Positions 24,423 through 32,174 of a stretch of 37,506 bases of DNA are shown piece after piece. Both the position numbers and the translations under genes were made by a program. The DNA is from Candidatus Rokuibacteriota bacterium. GTDB taxonomy: Bacteria; Methylomirabilota; Methylomirabilia; Rokubacteriales; CSP1-6. Position 1 is the stretch's first letter. Every line of letters begins with the position of its first letter. Where the stretch lies: positions 1-37,506 of the forward strand of contig JAUSJX010000034.1 in the NCBI GenBank assembly GCA_030647435.1, given 5' to 3'. Under the pieces are notes generated by a model. That model was not told where the DNA came from, ran no database searches, and saw only the letters and a program-made list of their open reading frames with translations.

Positions 24423-24876
24423 GGGTCTCGTCGCGTACGGTGTGAGCCTGCCGTACCACCGCTTGCCGGTGGATCGGGTCAACGAGGTCTGGCTCAACAC
24501 CAACTTCGGTGGCGTCAAGTCGCTCCAGATCAGCGAGCGTGGCGTGGTGGGCCCCGACGAGGACGTCATCACCTATGCCGCCGAGGCCGGGCGGCGCGCG
24601 CTGGCCATGACCGGGGTGCCGAGGGAGAAGACCGGCGCCTGCTACCTCGGCACCCACACGGGCCCCTACGTCTCGCGCGCCAGGCTCGTCGAGTACGGGC
24701 TGGCCATCGGCGCCGACGCCCTGGCCTTCACGGCCACGCCGACGGTCTCCGTGCCGAGGCGTCTCGCGACGGTCGACGCGCTGCTGGCGCGCAAGCGCGT
24801 GGTGGACTACGCGACCAGCATGAAGTTCGAGCGGAAGTACGACCAGCCGGCACTGCGGATGTCGGCCTTCGAGTAG
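24415..24876 (+). pseudogene. HMG-CoA synthase-like protein with internal deletion
   Basis: The 153-residue frame starts MHEGLVAYGVSLPYHRLPVD, like the thiolase-fold HMG-CoA synthase/ketoacyl synthase III-type proteins that travel with OB-fold partners. At about residue 100 it runs directly from EYGLAIGADALAF into TPTVSVPRRLATVDALLARK and then DYATSMKFERKYDQPALRMS, which looks like a C-terminal end. Normal members exceed 330 residues, so the middle with the catalytic Cys and His appears to be missing while the frame stays open. The product might still be translated but should not catalyse condensation. It is 34 bases before the next gene. Confidence 0.55.
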
Positions 24877-24910
24877 CGAACCGACCGGAGACGGAACGGA
24901 GGAGCACACC

Positions 24911-26194
24911 ATGGATCACGACAGCACTTCCCCCACACTGGGGCCGGTGAGCCGGCGGCGGTTCCTCGGAGGAGCCATCGCGACAGCCGGTACGGCCGCC
25001 GCTACGCTCGGTTTCCCCGTGGTCCGGCGGGCCGCGGCGGCCGAGATCTTCATCCCCATCGTCACCGGGCTGACCGGGCCGTCGGCGGACTGGGGCATCC
25101 ACCTCTCGCAGGGCTATCAGCTCGTCTTCGACGAGGTCAATGCCCGGGGCGGGATCAAGTCGCTGGGCGGCGCGACGATTCGCTACCAGGTCTTCGACTC
25201 CGAGTTCAAGCACGACGTCGAGCAGAAGCTCCTGCGCAAGGCGATGTCGATGAACCCGGTCGTGATCGTCGCCGGGGCCTCGAGCCAGGGCAACCTCGTG
25301 TTCGCCCCGGTCGCGGAGAAGGAAGAGGTCATCCACATCGCCGCCCTGGGCCTGGGGACGGACATCCCGGCCGCCGGCCCGCGCTGGACCTTCCAGATGA
25401 ACGCCGGCGTCGACGTCCTGTGCAACGTGGCCGTGGAGTTCGTCGGCGCCATCGCCGGGGAGACGGGGAAGGCGCCCCGGCGCGTCGCGATCATGTTCGA
25501 GGACTCCTACTTCGGCAAGTCCGGCGGCGACGCCTACAAGGTCCTGGTGGCCAAGCAGAGCGCGTGGGAGCTGGTCGACACCTACTCCTACTCGGCGAAG
25601 CAGCAGGACTTCTCGACCATTATCGCCAAGTACAAGGCGGCCAAGGTGGACGTCGTTTTCCAGGCCAACTACGTCCAGGACTCGATCCTCATCATGCGGA
25701 CAGCGGAGACCCTGCGCTTCAACCCGATGGCGATCATCGGCGCCGCCGGCGGGAGCGACACGCTCGAGTTCCTGAAGCAACTCGGCAAGACGGCGGAGTA
25801 CTTCTTCAACGTCGCGATCTTCCCAGGCAACCTGAACCAGAACCCCAAGATCAAGCCGCTGGCGGACAAGTACGAGGCGCGGTACAAGCGGCCGCTGTTC
25901 CAGGCCAACTCCATGGGCATCACCGGCGCGGGTGTCATCGTCGACGCGCTCGAGCGGGCGGGCAGCACCGACAAGTACAAGCTGCGCGACGCCATCGCGA
26001 AGACGAACCTCAAGCTGGGCGATTCGTACGTCGTCAACCCCGACGGCGTGCGCTTCGGTGAGATCGGCAAGAACATGGCCATCCGCGGAATCATGACCCA
26101 GGTGCTGCAGGGCGATCGCTTCGCAGTTTGGCCGAAGCAGTACAGCGTCAAGAGCCCGGTGTGGCCGTGGCCGGCGTGGGAGGCGCGCGCGTAG
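24911..26194 (+). CDS. ABC transporter substrate-binding protein, Liv/amide type, paralogue 2
   Basis: This 427-residue exported receptor has a Tat-like signal SRRRFLGGAIATAGTAAATLG with cleavage near RAAAAEIF. The mature part starts EIFIPIVTGLTGPSADWGIH and includes NARGGIKSLGGATIRYQVFD, followed by a C-terminal lobe. GGAGGAG lies 6-7 bases before ATG 24911. It directly precedes two permease genes and the LivF ATPase gene, so it is the natural receptor of that transporter. It differs from the receptor at 21405 through most of its length, suggesting a different ligand. Confidence 0.92.
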   Translation: MDHDSTSPTLGPVSRRRFLGGAIATAGTAAATLGFPVVRRAAAAEIFIPIVTGLTGPSADWGIHLSQGYQLVFDEVNARGGIKSLGGATIRYQVFDSEFKHDVEQKLLRKAMSMNPVVIVAGASSQGNLVFAPVAEKEEVIHIAALGLGTDIPAAGPRWTFQMNAGVDVLCNVAVEFVGAIAGETGKAPRRVAIMFEDSYFGKSGGDAYKVLVAKQSAWELVDTYSYSAKQQDFSTIIAKYKAAKVDVVFQANYVQDSILIMRTAETLRFNPMAIIGAAGGSDTLEFLKQLGKTAEYFFNVAIFPGNLNQNPKIKPLADKYEARYKRPLFQANSMGITGAGVIVDALERAGSTDKYKLRDAIAKTNLKLGDSYVVNPDGVRFGEIGKNMAIRGIMTQVLQGDRFAVWPKQYSVKSPVWPWPAWEARA

Positions 26195-27084
26195 TGCCGG
26201 ATCTGCCGGTCGTTTGGCAGGCGCTGGTGAGCGGAATCCTCATGGGCGGCATCTACGCCCTGGTGGCGGCCGGGTTCACCCTGATCTTCGGCGTGCTCAA
26301 GATCATGAACTTCGCGTACGGCGAGTTCGTGATGCTGGGGATGTACGCGACGTTCCTGGCCTACACGCTGGGGGGGGTGGACCCGTACCTGTCGCTGGCC
26401 TTGGTGCTGCCCGCCTTCTTCCTGCTCGGGATCGTGGTCCAGCGCCTGCTGATCGATCGCATTCTCGACGCCCCGGACGACATGCAGATGATCCTCACGT
26501 TCGGGCTCCTGATCCTCATCTCCAATCTCGCCCTCTTCTTCTTCACCTCGGACCTCCAGGGCATCAGGGTCGGGTACCTGGACCGCATCATCACCTTCGG
26601 CGGGACCTTCTTCCGGTCGTCGCTCCTCTATGCCTTCGTCTGGGCGCTCGGCCTGCTCGCTGCGACCTATCTCTTCATCCGGCGGTCGCGGCTGGGGCGC
26701 GCCGTCCGCGCGACGGCCGACGACCGGTTCGCCGCGCGCGTGGTGGGCCTGCCGGTGCGGGCGGTCTTCTGGATCACCTTCGGCCTGGGCTCCGCGATCG
26801 GCGCCGCCTCCGGCAGCATCCTGCTTCCCTATCTGCCGGCCTCCCCCGACCGAGGATTCGAGTTCACGCTCCTGGCGATCATCGTCGTCGTCCTGGGCGG
26901 GATGGGCAGCTTCGTCGGCGCTCTGGTCGGAGGGCTCGCCATCGGGCTGACCCGGTCCCTCGGGCAGGTGTTCATCTCCGCGGTCCTGAGCGACGCGCTG
27001 AGCCTCTTCGTCGTGCTGGTGATCCTGCTGGTCCGGCCGGCCGGACTGTTCGGCGCAAAGGTCGCACGTGATGTCGCGATCTGA
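26194..27084 (+). CDS. livH: Branched-chain amino acid-type ABC transporter permease, LivH family
   Basis: This 296-residue membrane subunit has the LivH pattern GVLKIMNFAYGEFVMLGMYA, the loop RAVRATADDRFAARVVGLPV and VVVLGGMGSFVGALVGGLAI. About eight hydrophobic segments are present. GTG 26194 shares its first base with the stop codon of the receptor gene (TAGTG), indicating coupled translation; a longer frame upstream is only overlap with that gene. It is clearly homologous to the livH at 4249 but diverged. Confidence 0.92.
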   Translation: MPDLPVVWQALVSGILMGGIYALVAAGFTLIFGVLKIMNFAYGEFVMLGMYATFLAYTLGGVDPYLSLALVLPAFFLLGIVVQRLLIDRILDAPDDMQMILTFGLLILISNLALFFFTSDLQGIRVGYLDRIITFGGTFFRSSLLYAFVWALGLLAATYLFIRRSRLGRAVRATADDRFAARVVGLPVRAVFWITFGLGSAIGAASGSILLPYLPASPDRGFEFTLLAIIVVVLGGMGSFVGALVGGLAIGLTRSLGQVFISAVLSDALSLFVVLVILLVRPAGLFGAKVARDVAI

Positions 27085-28120
27085 GCGCGCGGCCCGCCGC
27101 TGGGCCCTGGGAGCGCTGGCGGTGGCGCTCCTGCTGCTCCCGCTCTCCCCGAACGCCTACGTGGTCACCGTGGTCACGCTGGCGGCCATGAGCGCCGCTC
27201 TCGCCAGCGCCTGGAACATCGTGGGGGGCTACGCCGGTCTCCTCTCCGTCGGCGACGCCGCGTACTTCGGCATCGGCGCGTACGTCATGGGTCTCCTCTG
27301 GCTGAAGGCGGGTGTGAGCCCGACCGTCGGGCTCCTGCTCGGAGCGCTGACGAGCATGGTCTTCGGCCTCATCGTGGGAACCCTCGGCTTCAAGTCCGGT
27401 CTGCGCGGCATCTACTTCGCCGTCGCCACCCTGGCGGTGAGCGAGATCGTGCGGATGGTCGCGCTCAGCCTCGACGTCATCGGCGGCAACATGGGGCTGG
27501 AGATTCCGTACGTCTCCTCGCCCCGCCACCTTCTCTTCCGCAGCGAGATTCCCGCCTACTACCTGATCCTCGGGTTCCTCGCGCTGGTCGTCCTGATCTC
27601 CGCCCGGATCCGGCGCTCGCGGCTGGGCTACGTGCTGATGGCCGTGCGCGAGCGGGAGGCGGCGGCCGAGGCCCTGGGCGTGGACACGTTTCGCTGCAAG
27701 ATGACGGCCGTCGCGATCAGCGCCTTCCTGGTCGGGCTCGGGGGCGGCCTCTACGCGCTCTACAGCCACTACCTCAACCCGACCTTCTACTTCTCGCTGG
27801 ACGTCGTGGTGAAGATGATCCTCGGCACGATCCTGGGCGGGAAGGGGACCGTGCTCGGCCCGGTGCTCGGCGCGGCGACGCTCTCGGGGCTGGAAGAAGG
27901 AATCCAGTTCATCCCGCTGGCGACGGCGCGCGCGGCGAGCCTGAGCCGGATCGTCTACGCCGCACTCATCATCGTGGTCGTGCTCTTCATGCCGCGCGGC
28001 ATCGTCGACTTGGCCCGCCGTGGGCGCTGGCGGCGCCCGGTGGCCGCGCTGGACGCCCCCGTCGAGGAGCGCCTAACCGCGCCGGTGCAGCGCACGACCG
28101 ACGAGCACACACTGCGGTAG
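27071..28120 (+). CDS. livM: Branched-chain amino acid-type ABC transporter permease, LivM family
   Basis: This 349-residue permease pairs with the preceding LivH. It has SAWNIVGGYAGLLSVGDAAY, GLRGIYFAVATLAVSEIVRM, the ATPase-contacting RRSRLGYVLMAVREREAAAE and MILGTILGGKGTVLGPVLGA. About nine hydrophobic segments are visible, with a long hydrophilic C-terminal tail (DAPVEERLTAPVQRTTDEHT). ATG 27071 was preferred over GTG 27068, which differs by only one residue. It overlaps the preceding gene by 14 bases and ends ten bases before livF. Confidence 0.92.
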   Translation: MSRSERAARRWALGALAVALLLLPLSPNAYVVTVVTLAAMSAALASAWNIVGGYAGLLSVGDAAYFGIGAYVMGLLWLKAGVSPTVGLLLGALTSMVFGLIVGTLGFKSGLRGIYFAVATLAVSEIVRMVALSLDVIGGNMGLEIPYVSSPRHLLFRSEIPAYYLILGFLALVVLISARIRRSRLGYVLMAVREREAAAEALGVDTFRCKMTAVAISAFLVGLGGGLYALYSHYLNPTFYFSLDVVVKMILGTILGGKGTVLGPVLGAATLSGLEEGIQFIPLATARAASLSRIVYAALIIVVVLFMPRGIVDLARRGRWRRPVAALDAPVEERLTAPVQRTTDEHTLR

Positions 28121-28130
28121 GGAGACACGC

Positions 28131-28835
28131 ATGCTGAAGGTCTCGAACATCGAAGTCGGCTACGGCAACATCCAGGTCTTGTTCGGCGTCTCGTTCGAGG
28201 TGGCCGAGGGCGAGCTGGTCTCCCTCGTCGGGCCCAACGGCGCCGGCAAGACCACCACCGTGCGCGCCATCACGGGGATCGTGCCGCCCTTCAGGGGCCG
28301 CGTGGAATTCCTCGGGCGCGAGATCCAGTCCCTGCCGCCGCACGAAATCGTCCCGCTCGGCCTGGTGCACGTTCCCGAGGGACGCCTGATCTTCCCCTCG
28401 CTCACGGTACAGGAGAACCTCGACCTCGGGGCCTTCCATTCCCCCGCGCGCGCCTTCCGGGAGGAGACGCTGGAGCGCGTCTTCACGCTCTTCCCGGTGC
28501 TCCGGGAGCGGCGACGGCAGAGCGCGGGGACGCTCTCGGGCGGTGAGCAACAGATGCTGGCCATCGGGCGCGGGTTGATGGCGCGGCCGCGGCTCATCAT
28601 CTTCGACGAGCCGTCGCTCGGGCTCGCCCCCATCCTGGTGGAGGAGATCCTGCAGACGATCCAGCAGATCGTCCGCGAGGGCGTCACCGTCCTGCTCATC
28701 GAGGAGAACGTCCAGGAGTCGCTCCGCCTGGCCGATCGGGCCTTTGTCCTGGAGAACGGCCGGGTGGTGCAGTCCGGAAACGGCAAGGAGCTGCTGGGCA
28801 ACGAGCACATCAAACGGGCGTACCTGGGGTTGTGA
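28131..28835 (+). CDS. livF: ABC transporter ATPase, LivF family
   Basis: This 234-residue ATPase has Walker A GPNGAGKT at residues 34-41, signature LSGGEQ at 135-140, Walker B LIIFDEPS around 155-162 and the LivF-type LIEENVQ segment in place of the switch His. HVPEGRLIFPSLTVQENL and KRAYLGL at the end are also LivF hallmarks. The cluster has no LivG, the partner ATPase that normally accompanies LivF. The only LivG-type gene on the contig is at 6101, so the two loci may share ATPases. GGGAGAC precedes ATG 28131. Confidence 0.93.
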   Translation: MLKVSNIEVGYGNIQVLFGVSFEVAEGELVSLVGPNGAGKTTTVRAITGIVPPFRGRVEFLGREIQSLPPHEIVPLGLVHVPEGRLIFPSLTVQENLDLGAFHSPARAFREETLERVFTLFPVLRERRRQSAGTLSGGEQQMLAIGRGLMARPRLIIFDEPSLGLAPILVEEILQTIQQIVREGVTVLLIEENVQESLRLADRAFVLENGRVVQSGNGKELLGNEHIKRAYLGL

Positions 28836-28869
28836 AGGAGACGCTCTGGGCACGCCGGGAGGAGTCGAG

Positions 28870-28953
28870 ATGCGGCTGAAGGGCAGGATTGCCATCGTCA
28901 CGGGAGGGGGGAGCGGCATCGGCGCCGCCGCCGCCGAGCGGAGCCAGGCATGA
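28870..28953 (+). pseudogene. SDR remnant: only the N-terminal Rossmann motif remains
   Basis: A 27-codon frame starts at ATG 28870 behind GGGAGGAG and reads MRLKGRIAIVTGGGSGIGAA. It keeps the N-terminal strand and TGxxxGIG cofactor loop of a short-chain dehydrogenase, then ends after AERSQA with a stop overlapping the next gene's ATG. Roughly 230 residues are missing, including the catalytic Tyr and Lys. The ribosome-binding site and start are intact, so a short peptide may be made, but the SDR is destroyed. It looks like a deletion between the Gly-rich loop and the region just before the next gene. Confidence 0.75.
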
Positions 28954-29861
28954 CCGAGCAGGTGGAGATCGAACGGCGATCGCTCCTCCTCGACGAGGTG
29001 GAGGCGGGCCGCGGGATCCGCGACGGGATGACGGTGGCCCTCGGCGGCTTCATCACCTCGAGCCACCCGATGGCGTTGGTCCGGCAGATCATCCGCAACG
29101 GCGTCCGCGACCTCACCGTCATCGGCGCGGCGTCGTCCGGCCTGGATGTGGACCTGCTCATCGGCGCCGGCTGCGTGCGCAAGATCATCAGCCCCTACGT
29201 GGGCGCCGAGACGCTGGCGCCGATCGGGCCCTTCTTCCGCGCCGCCGCCGAGCGGGGCGAGATCGAGGTCTGGGAGATCGACGAGGCGCTCTTCTACGTG
29301 GGCCTCCGCGCGGCGGCGCAGCTCCTGCCGTTTCTCCCGTGGCGCGGCCTGGTCGGCACCTCGTACCCGGAGGTGAACCCCGACCTCAAGATCTTCCGGG
29401 ATCCGATAAAGGGGGAGACCCTCATCGCGGTCCCGGCCATCACACCCGACGTGACGCTCATCCACGCCGCCGCCGCCGACGTGTACGGCAACGTGCAGCA
29501 CCACGGCACCGGGTTCGGCGACCGCGCCCTGCACCTGGCTTCCGACCGGACCATCGTCGAGGTGGAGCGCGTGATCCCCAACCAGGAGGTGCGCAAGGAT
29601 CCCCTCAAGACGAGTCTCTGGGAGGTGGATGCGGTGGTCCGCGCGCCCTTCGGCGCCCACCCGTACTCGAGCCCGGGCTTCCACGTCGAGGACCGCGAGC
29701 ACGTCCGCGAGTACGTGGCGGCGGCCCAGGCCTACACCCGCATGGGTGACCACGGGCCCTTCCGCGCCTACCTCGAGCGCTACGTGCTGGAGCCCGCGAC
29801 CCACGCCGACTATCTCGAGCGCGTCGGCATCAAGCGGCTGTTGACCCTCTACGAGTACTGA
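28950..29861 (+). CDS. CoA-transferase family I, subunit A (IpdA/glutaconate CoA-transferase-like)
   Basis: This 303-residue subunit belongs to the glutaconate CoA-transferase/IpdA branch. GMTVALGGFITSSHPMALVR near residues 27-46 and HAAAADVYGNVQHHGTGFGD near 171-190 are characteristic. The partner subunit is encoded 17 bases downstream, as is usual. It would move CoA between acids, or, if it resembles IpdAB from cholesterol ring degradation, hydrolyse a cyclic keto-acyl-CoA. ATG 28950 overlaps the SDR remnant stop (ATGA). Which reaction applies is not resolvable from sequence. Confidence 0.87.
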   Translation: MTEQVEIERRSLLLDEVEAGRGIRDGMTVALGGFITSSHPMALVRQIIRNGVRDLTVIGAASSGLDVDLLIGAGCVRKIISPYVGAETLAPIGPFFRAAAERGEIEVWEIDEALFYVGLRAAAQLLPFLPWRGLVGTSYPEVNPDLKIFRDPIKGETLIAVPAITPDVTLIHAAAADVYGNVQHHGTGFGDRALHLASDRTIVEVERVIPNQEVRKDPLKTSLWEVDAVVRAPFGAHPYSSPGFHVEDREHVREYVAAAQAYTRMGDHGPFRAYLERYVLEPATHADYLERVGIKRLLTLYEY

Positions 29862-29878
29862 GCGGGGAGGCCCATGCG

Positions 29879-30697
29879 ATGAGGAGCACCGACGACGCGA
29901 TCGCGACAGAGTACACCACGCCCGAGCTGGTCGCGGCGTTCATCGCCAACGACCTGGAGGACGGCATCGGCGTGATGGTGGGCGCGAATCTGCCGATTCC
30001 ACGGGCCGGCGTCCTGCTGGCGCATCTCACTCACGGTCCCAACATGCGGGTCACCCTGTCCATGACCCGCACCAACCTGTTCCACGAGCCGGCGATGGAG
30101 CCGTTCGAGTTCAGCACCGACTTCCGGGCGGCCAAGTGGGCGGAGTCCTATTTCATCCACAACCAGCTGATCGACGACATCAAGCGCTCGAGCATGCGCG
30201 ACGTGTTCTTCATCGGCGGGCTGCAGATCGATCGCTACGGCAACGCCAACCTCATCGGCATCGGCGCCGACTACGGGCATCTGAAGATGCGCGGCCCCGG
30301 CGGCGTGGGCACGGGCGACAAGGGCTGCCACTGCAAGCGCTACTACCTGTACATCAACAACCACGACCGGCGGGTGCTCGTCGAGAAGTGCGACTTCGTC
30401 ACGGCCTTCGGCTGGGGCGACGGTGGCGCCGACGCCCGCCGCAAGCTCGGCATCCCGGGCGGCGGCCCCCGCTACTGCATCACGCCCCTCTGCATCTTCG
30501 ATTTCCACGAGGAGACCAAGCACATGCGGATCAAGTCACTGCATCCCGGCGTCACGCTGGAGCAGGTGTTGGACCAGACGGGTTTCGCGCCCATCGTGCC
30601 CGCCCGCATCGAGATCACTCTACCTCCCACCGCGGAGCAGATCCGCATCCTGAGAGAGCGGATCGACCGCGAAGGAATCCTGAGGAGAACGTCATGA
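29879..30697 (+). CDS. CoA-transferase family I, subunit B (IpdB-like)
   Basis: This 272-residue second subunit is preceded by GGGGAGG 8 bases before the ATG. In classical glutaconate CoA-transferases this subunit carries the catalytic Glu within an ExG motif near residue 50; the aligned region here reads VGANLPIPRAG (about 34-44) with no Glu at that place. This is more like IpdB-type proteins. FIGGLQIDRYGNANLIGIG and RGPGGVGTGDKGCHCKRYYL are further recognisable parts. It ends with an ATGA overlap into the citryl-CoA-lyase-like gene. Confidence 0.85.
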   Translation: MRSTDDAIATEYTTPELVAAFIANDLEDGIGVMVGANLPIPRAGVLLAHLTHGPNMRVTLSMTRTNLFHEPAMEPFEFSTDFRAAKWAESYFIHNQLIDDIKRSSMRDVFFIGGLQIDRYGNANLIGIGADYGHLKMRGPGGVGTGDKGCHCKRYYLYINNHDRRVLVEKCDFVTAFGWGDGGADARRKLGIPGGGPRYCITPLCIFDFHEETKHMRIKSLHPGVTLEQVLDQTGFAPIVPARIEITLPPTAEQIRILRERIDREGILRRTS

Positions 30698-31497
30698 GCC
30701 AGACACCGCGCTGGAGCACCCGGATCAGCCATCGCTGGCCGGGCCACTGCATTATTCGGGGTTACTCCCACGCCGACATCATCGAGCGGCTGACCTACGC
30801 CGAGGCCGTCTACCTGACGCTGAAGGGGAAGCTCCCGACCGCGCCCGAGGCGCGGATGCTGGATGCGCTGCTCAACGCCCTCACCGACCACGAGTTCGAG
30901 GCGGTGACCGTCACCGCCGGCCGCCACGTGGTCTCGGGGAACCCCCAGCTCGTGCCGGGCGTGGCGGCCGCCATCCTGGCCGTTGGCTCCCGGACGACCT
31001 CGCCGGCCGATGCCGCCGAGCTGATCAACGACTCTTACGCCCGGATGGCGCGGGAAGGCTGGTCGCTGGCGGAGACGGCCGCGCGCGTCGTGGACGAGTT
31101 CGTGTCCCAGCGTCGCCGCATCCCCGGCTTCGGCCATCCCACCCACAAGAAGGGTGACTACCGGGCGGAGAGCCTCAAGCGGGTGGCCGAGGAGTGCGGG
31201 TTCCTCGGAGAGCGGACGCGCCTCTACCTGGCGATCCACCAGGCGTTCGTGCGGAAGACGGGGAAGGACAACATCCCGATCAACGTCGACGGAATGATGG
31301 CCGCCATCATGAACGAGATGGACCTGCCTCCCATCGCCATGACCGGCATCGCCATCCTCTCGGTGCTGCCCGGCGTCATGGCCCACTGCATCGAGGAGAT
31401 CGAGAACTGGAAGGGGCTGCGCTTCGTCCCCGACGAAGATGCCGAGTACGTGGGAGAGCCCGAGCGGCCGCTCCCGCAGCGCGGGCCGCGCGCCTAG
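30694..31497 (+). CDS. Citrate synthase-fold lyase (citryl-CoA lyase-like)
   Basis: This 267-residue protein has the short citrate synthase fold of citryl-CoA lyases and is much shorter than a citrate synthase. The motif GFGHPTHKKGDYRAE (about 146-160) contains the family's catalytic His and acyl-CoA loop, and INVDGMMAAIMNEMDLPP (about 197-214) holds the catalytic Asp. The usual His in an HGGA segment is replaced by a SRTTSPADAAEL stretch, so activity may differ from citrate synthesis. It probably cleaves or forms a carbon-carbon bond next to a CoA thioester. It follows the CoA-transferase genes with an ATGA overlap. Confidence 0.8.
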   Translation: MSQTPRWSTRISHRWPGHCIIRGYSHADIIERLTYAEAVYLTLKGKLPTAPEARMLDALLNALTDHEFEAVTVTAGRHVVSGNPQLVPGVAAAILAVGSRTTSPADAAELINDSYARMAREGWSLAETAARVVDEFVSQRRRIPGFGHPTHKKGDYRAESLKRVAEECGFLGERTRLYLAIHQAFVRKTGKDNIPINVDGMMAAIMNEMDLPPIAMTGIAILSVLPGVMAHCIEEIENWKGLRFVPDEDAEYVGEPERPLPQRGPRA

Positions 31498-31498
31498 C

Positions 31499-32164
31499 GT
31501 GACGACGCGGGCCGCGGCCGCGGCGGGGCTGATCGAGCCGATCCGCCTGCCCTCGCTTAGCCAGCTCCCGCCGCTCACCCTGGCCGCGATACGGTCGGGG
31601 GCGGCGGGAGTGGCGCGCGGGGGCTACGCCTGGCTCGCCGGTGAGCGCCTGCGCCTACCCCTCCGCGGCGGGGTGCTGCTCCCGCTCGCGATCTTCACCG
31701 CGCCGCACACGGCCAACATCGCGTTGCTCCACCTGGGGATGGCAATGACCTCGGCCGGGCGCGCCACCGTGCTGTTCTTCACGCAGCCGGTCTGGGTGAC
31801 GTTCCTGTCGCCGTGGATGGTTCAGGAGGAGCGACTGACGGGCGGGCGCGTGCTCGGCATCCTGCTCGCGTTCTCGGGGTTCGTCGTCGTGTTTCTCCCG
31901 GAGATCGGCGGGGAGCAGCCGGTCGTCGTCGGCGATCTCCTTTACCTGGCCGTCGGCCACATCGCGTTCGGCTTCGTACTCTGGGGAGCGCTCATTCGCC
32001 GCCACGGACCCGCGGCCGCCTCGACGTTCCTCTTCCTCGTCCCGCTCTTCAGCGTGCTGATCGGCGTCGTGTTCCTCGGTGAGGTCCCCACGGGCCCGCT
32101 GCTGGTGGGCGCCGCCCTCATCGCGGCCGGGATCGTACTCACGAGCCGGGCGCCGGTGGCGTGA
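31499..32164 (+). CDS. EamA/DMT-family transporter, shortened
   Basis: This 221-residue membrane protein matches EamA (drug/metabolite transporter) proteins in LPPLTLAAIRSG, GMAMTSAGRATVLFFTQPVW and a C-terminal LFLVPLFSVLIGVVFLGEVP then LVGAALIAAGIVL. Normal members have about 290 residues and ten membrane helices. Two losses are apparent. The first helix, with its usual WGxNFVxIK segment, is replaced by AAAAAGLIEPIRLPSLSQ. Near the start of the second repeat VVGDLLYLAVGHIAFGFVLW jumps over about 60-70 residues. The frame stays open. Function is doubtful. GTG 31499 is one base after the lyase stop. Confidence 0.7.
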   Translation: MTTRAAAAAGLIEPIRLPSLSQLPPLTLAAIRSGAAGVARGGYAWLAGERLRLPLRGGVLLPLAIFTAPHTANIALLHLGMAMTSAGRATVLFFTQPVWVTFLSPWMVQEERLTGGRVLGILLAFSGFVVVFLPEIGGEQPVVVGDLLYLAVGHIAFGFVLWGALIRRHGPAAASTFLFLVPLFSVLIGVVFLGEVPTGPLLVGAALIAAGIVLTSRAPVA

Positions 32165-32174
32165 GGAGCACCGC

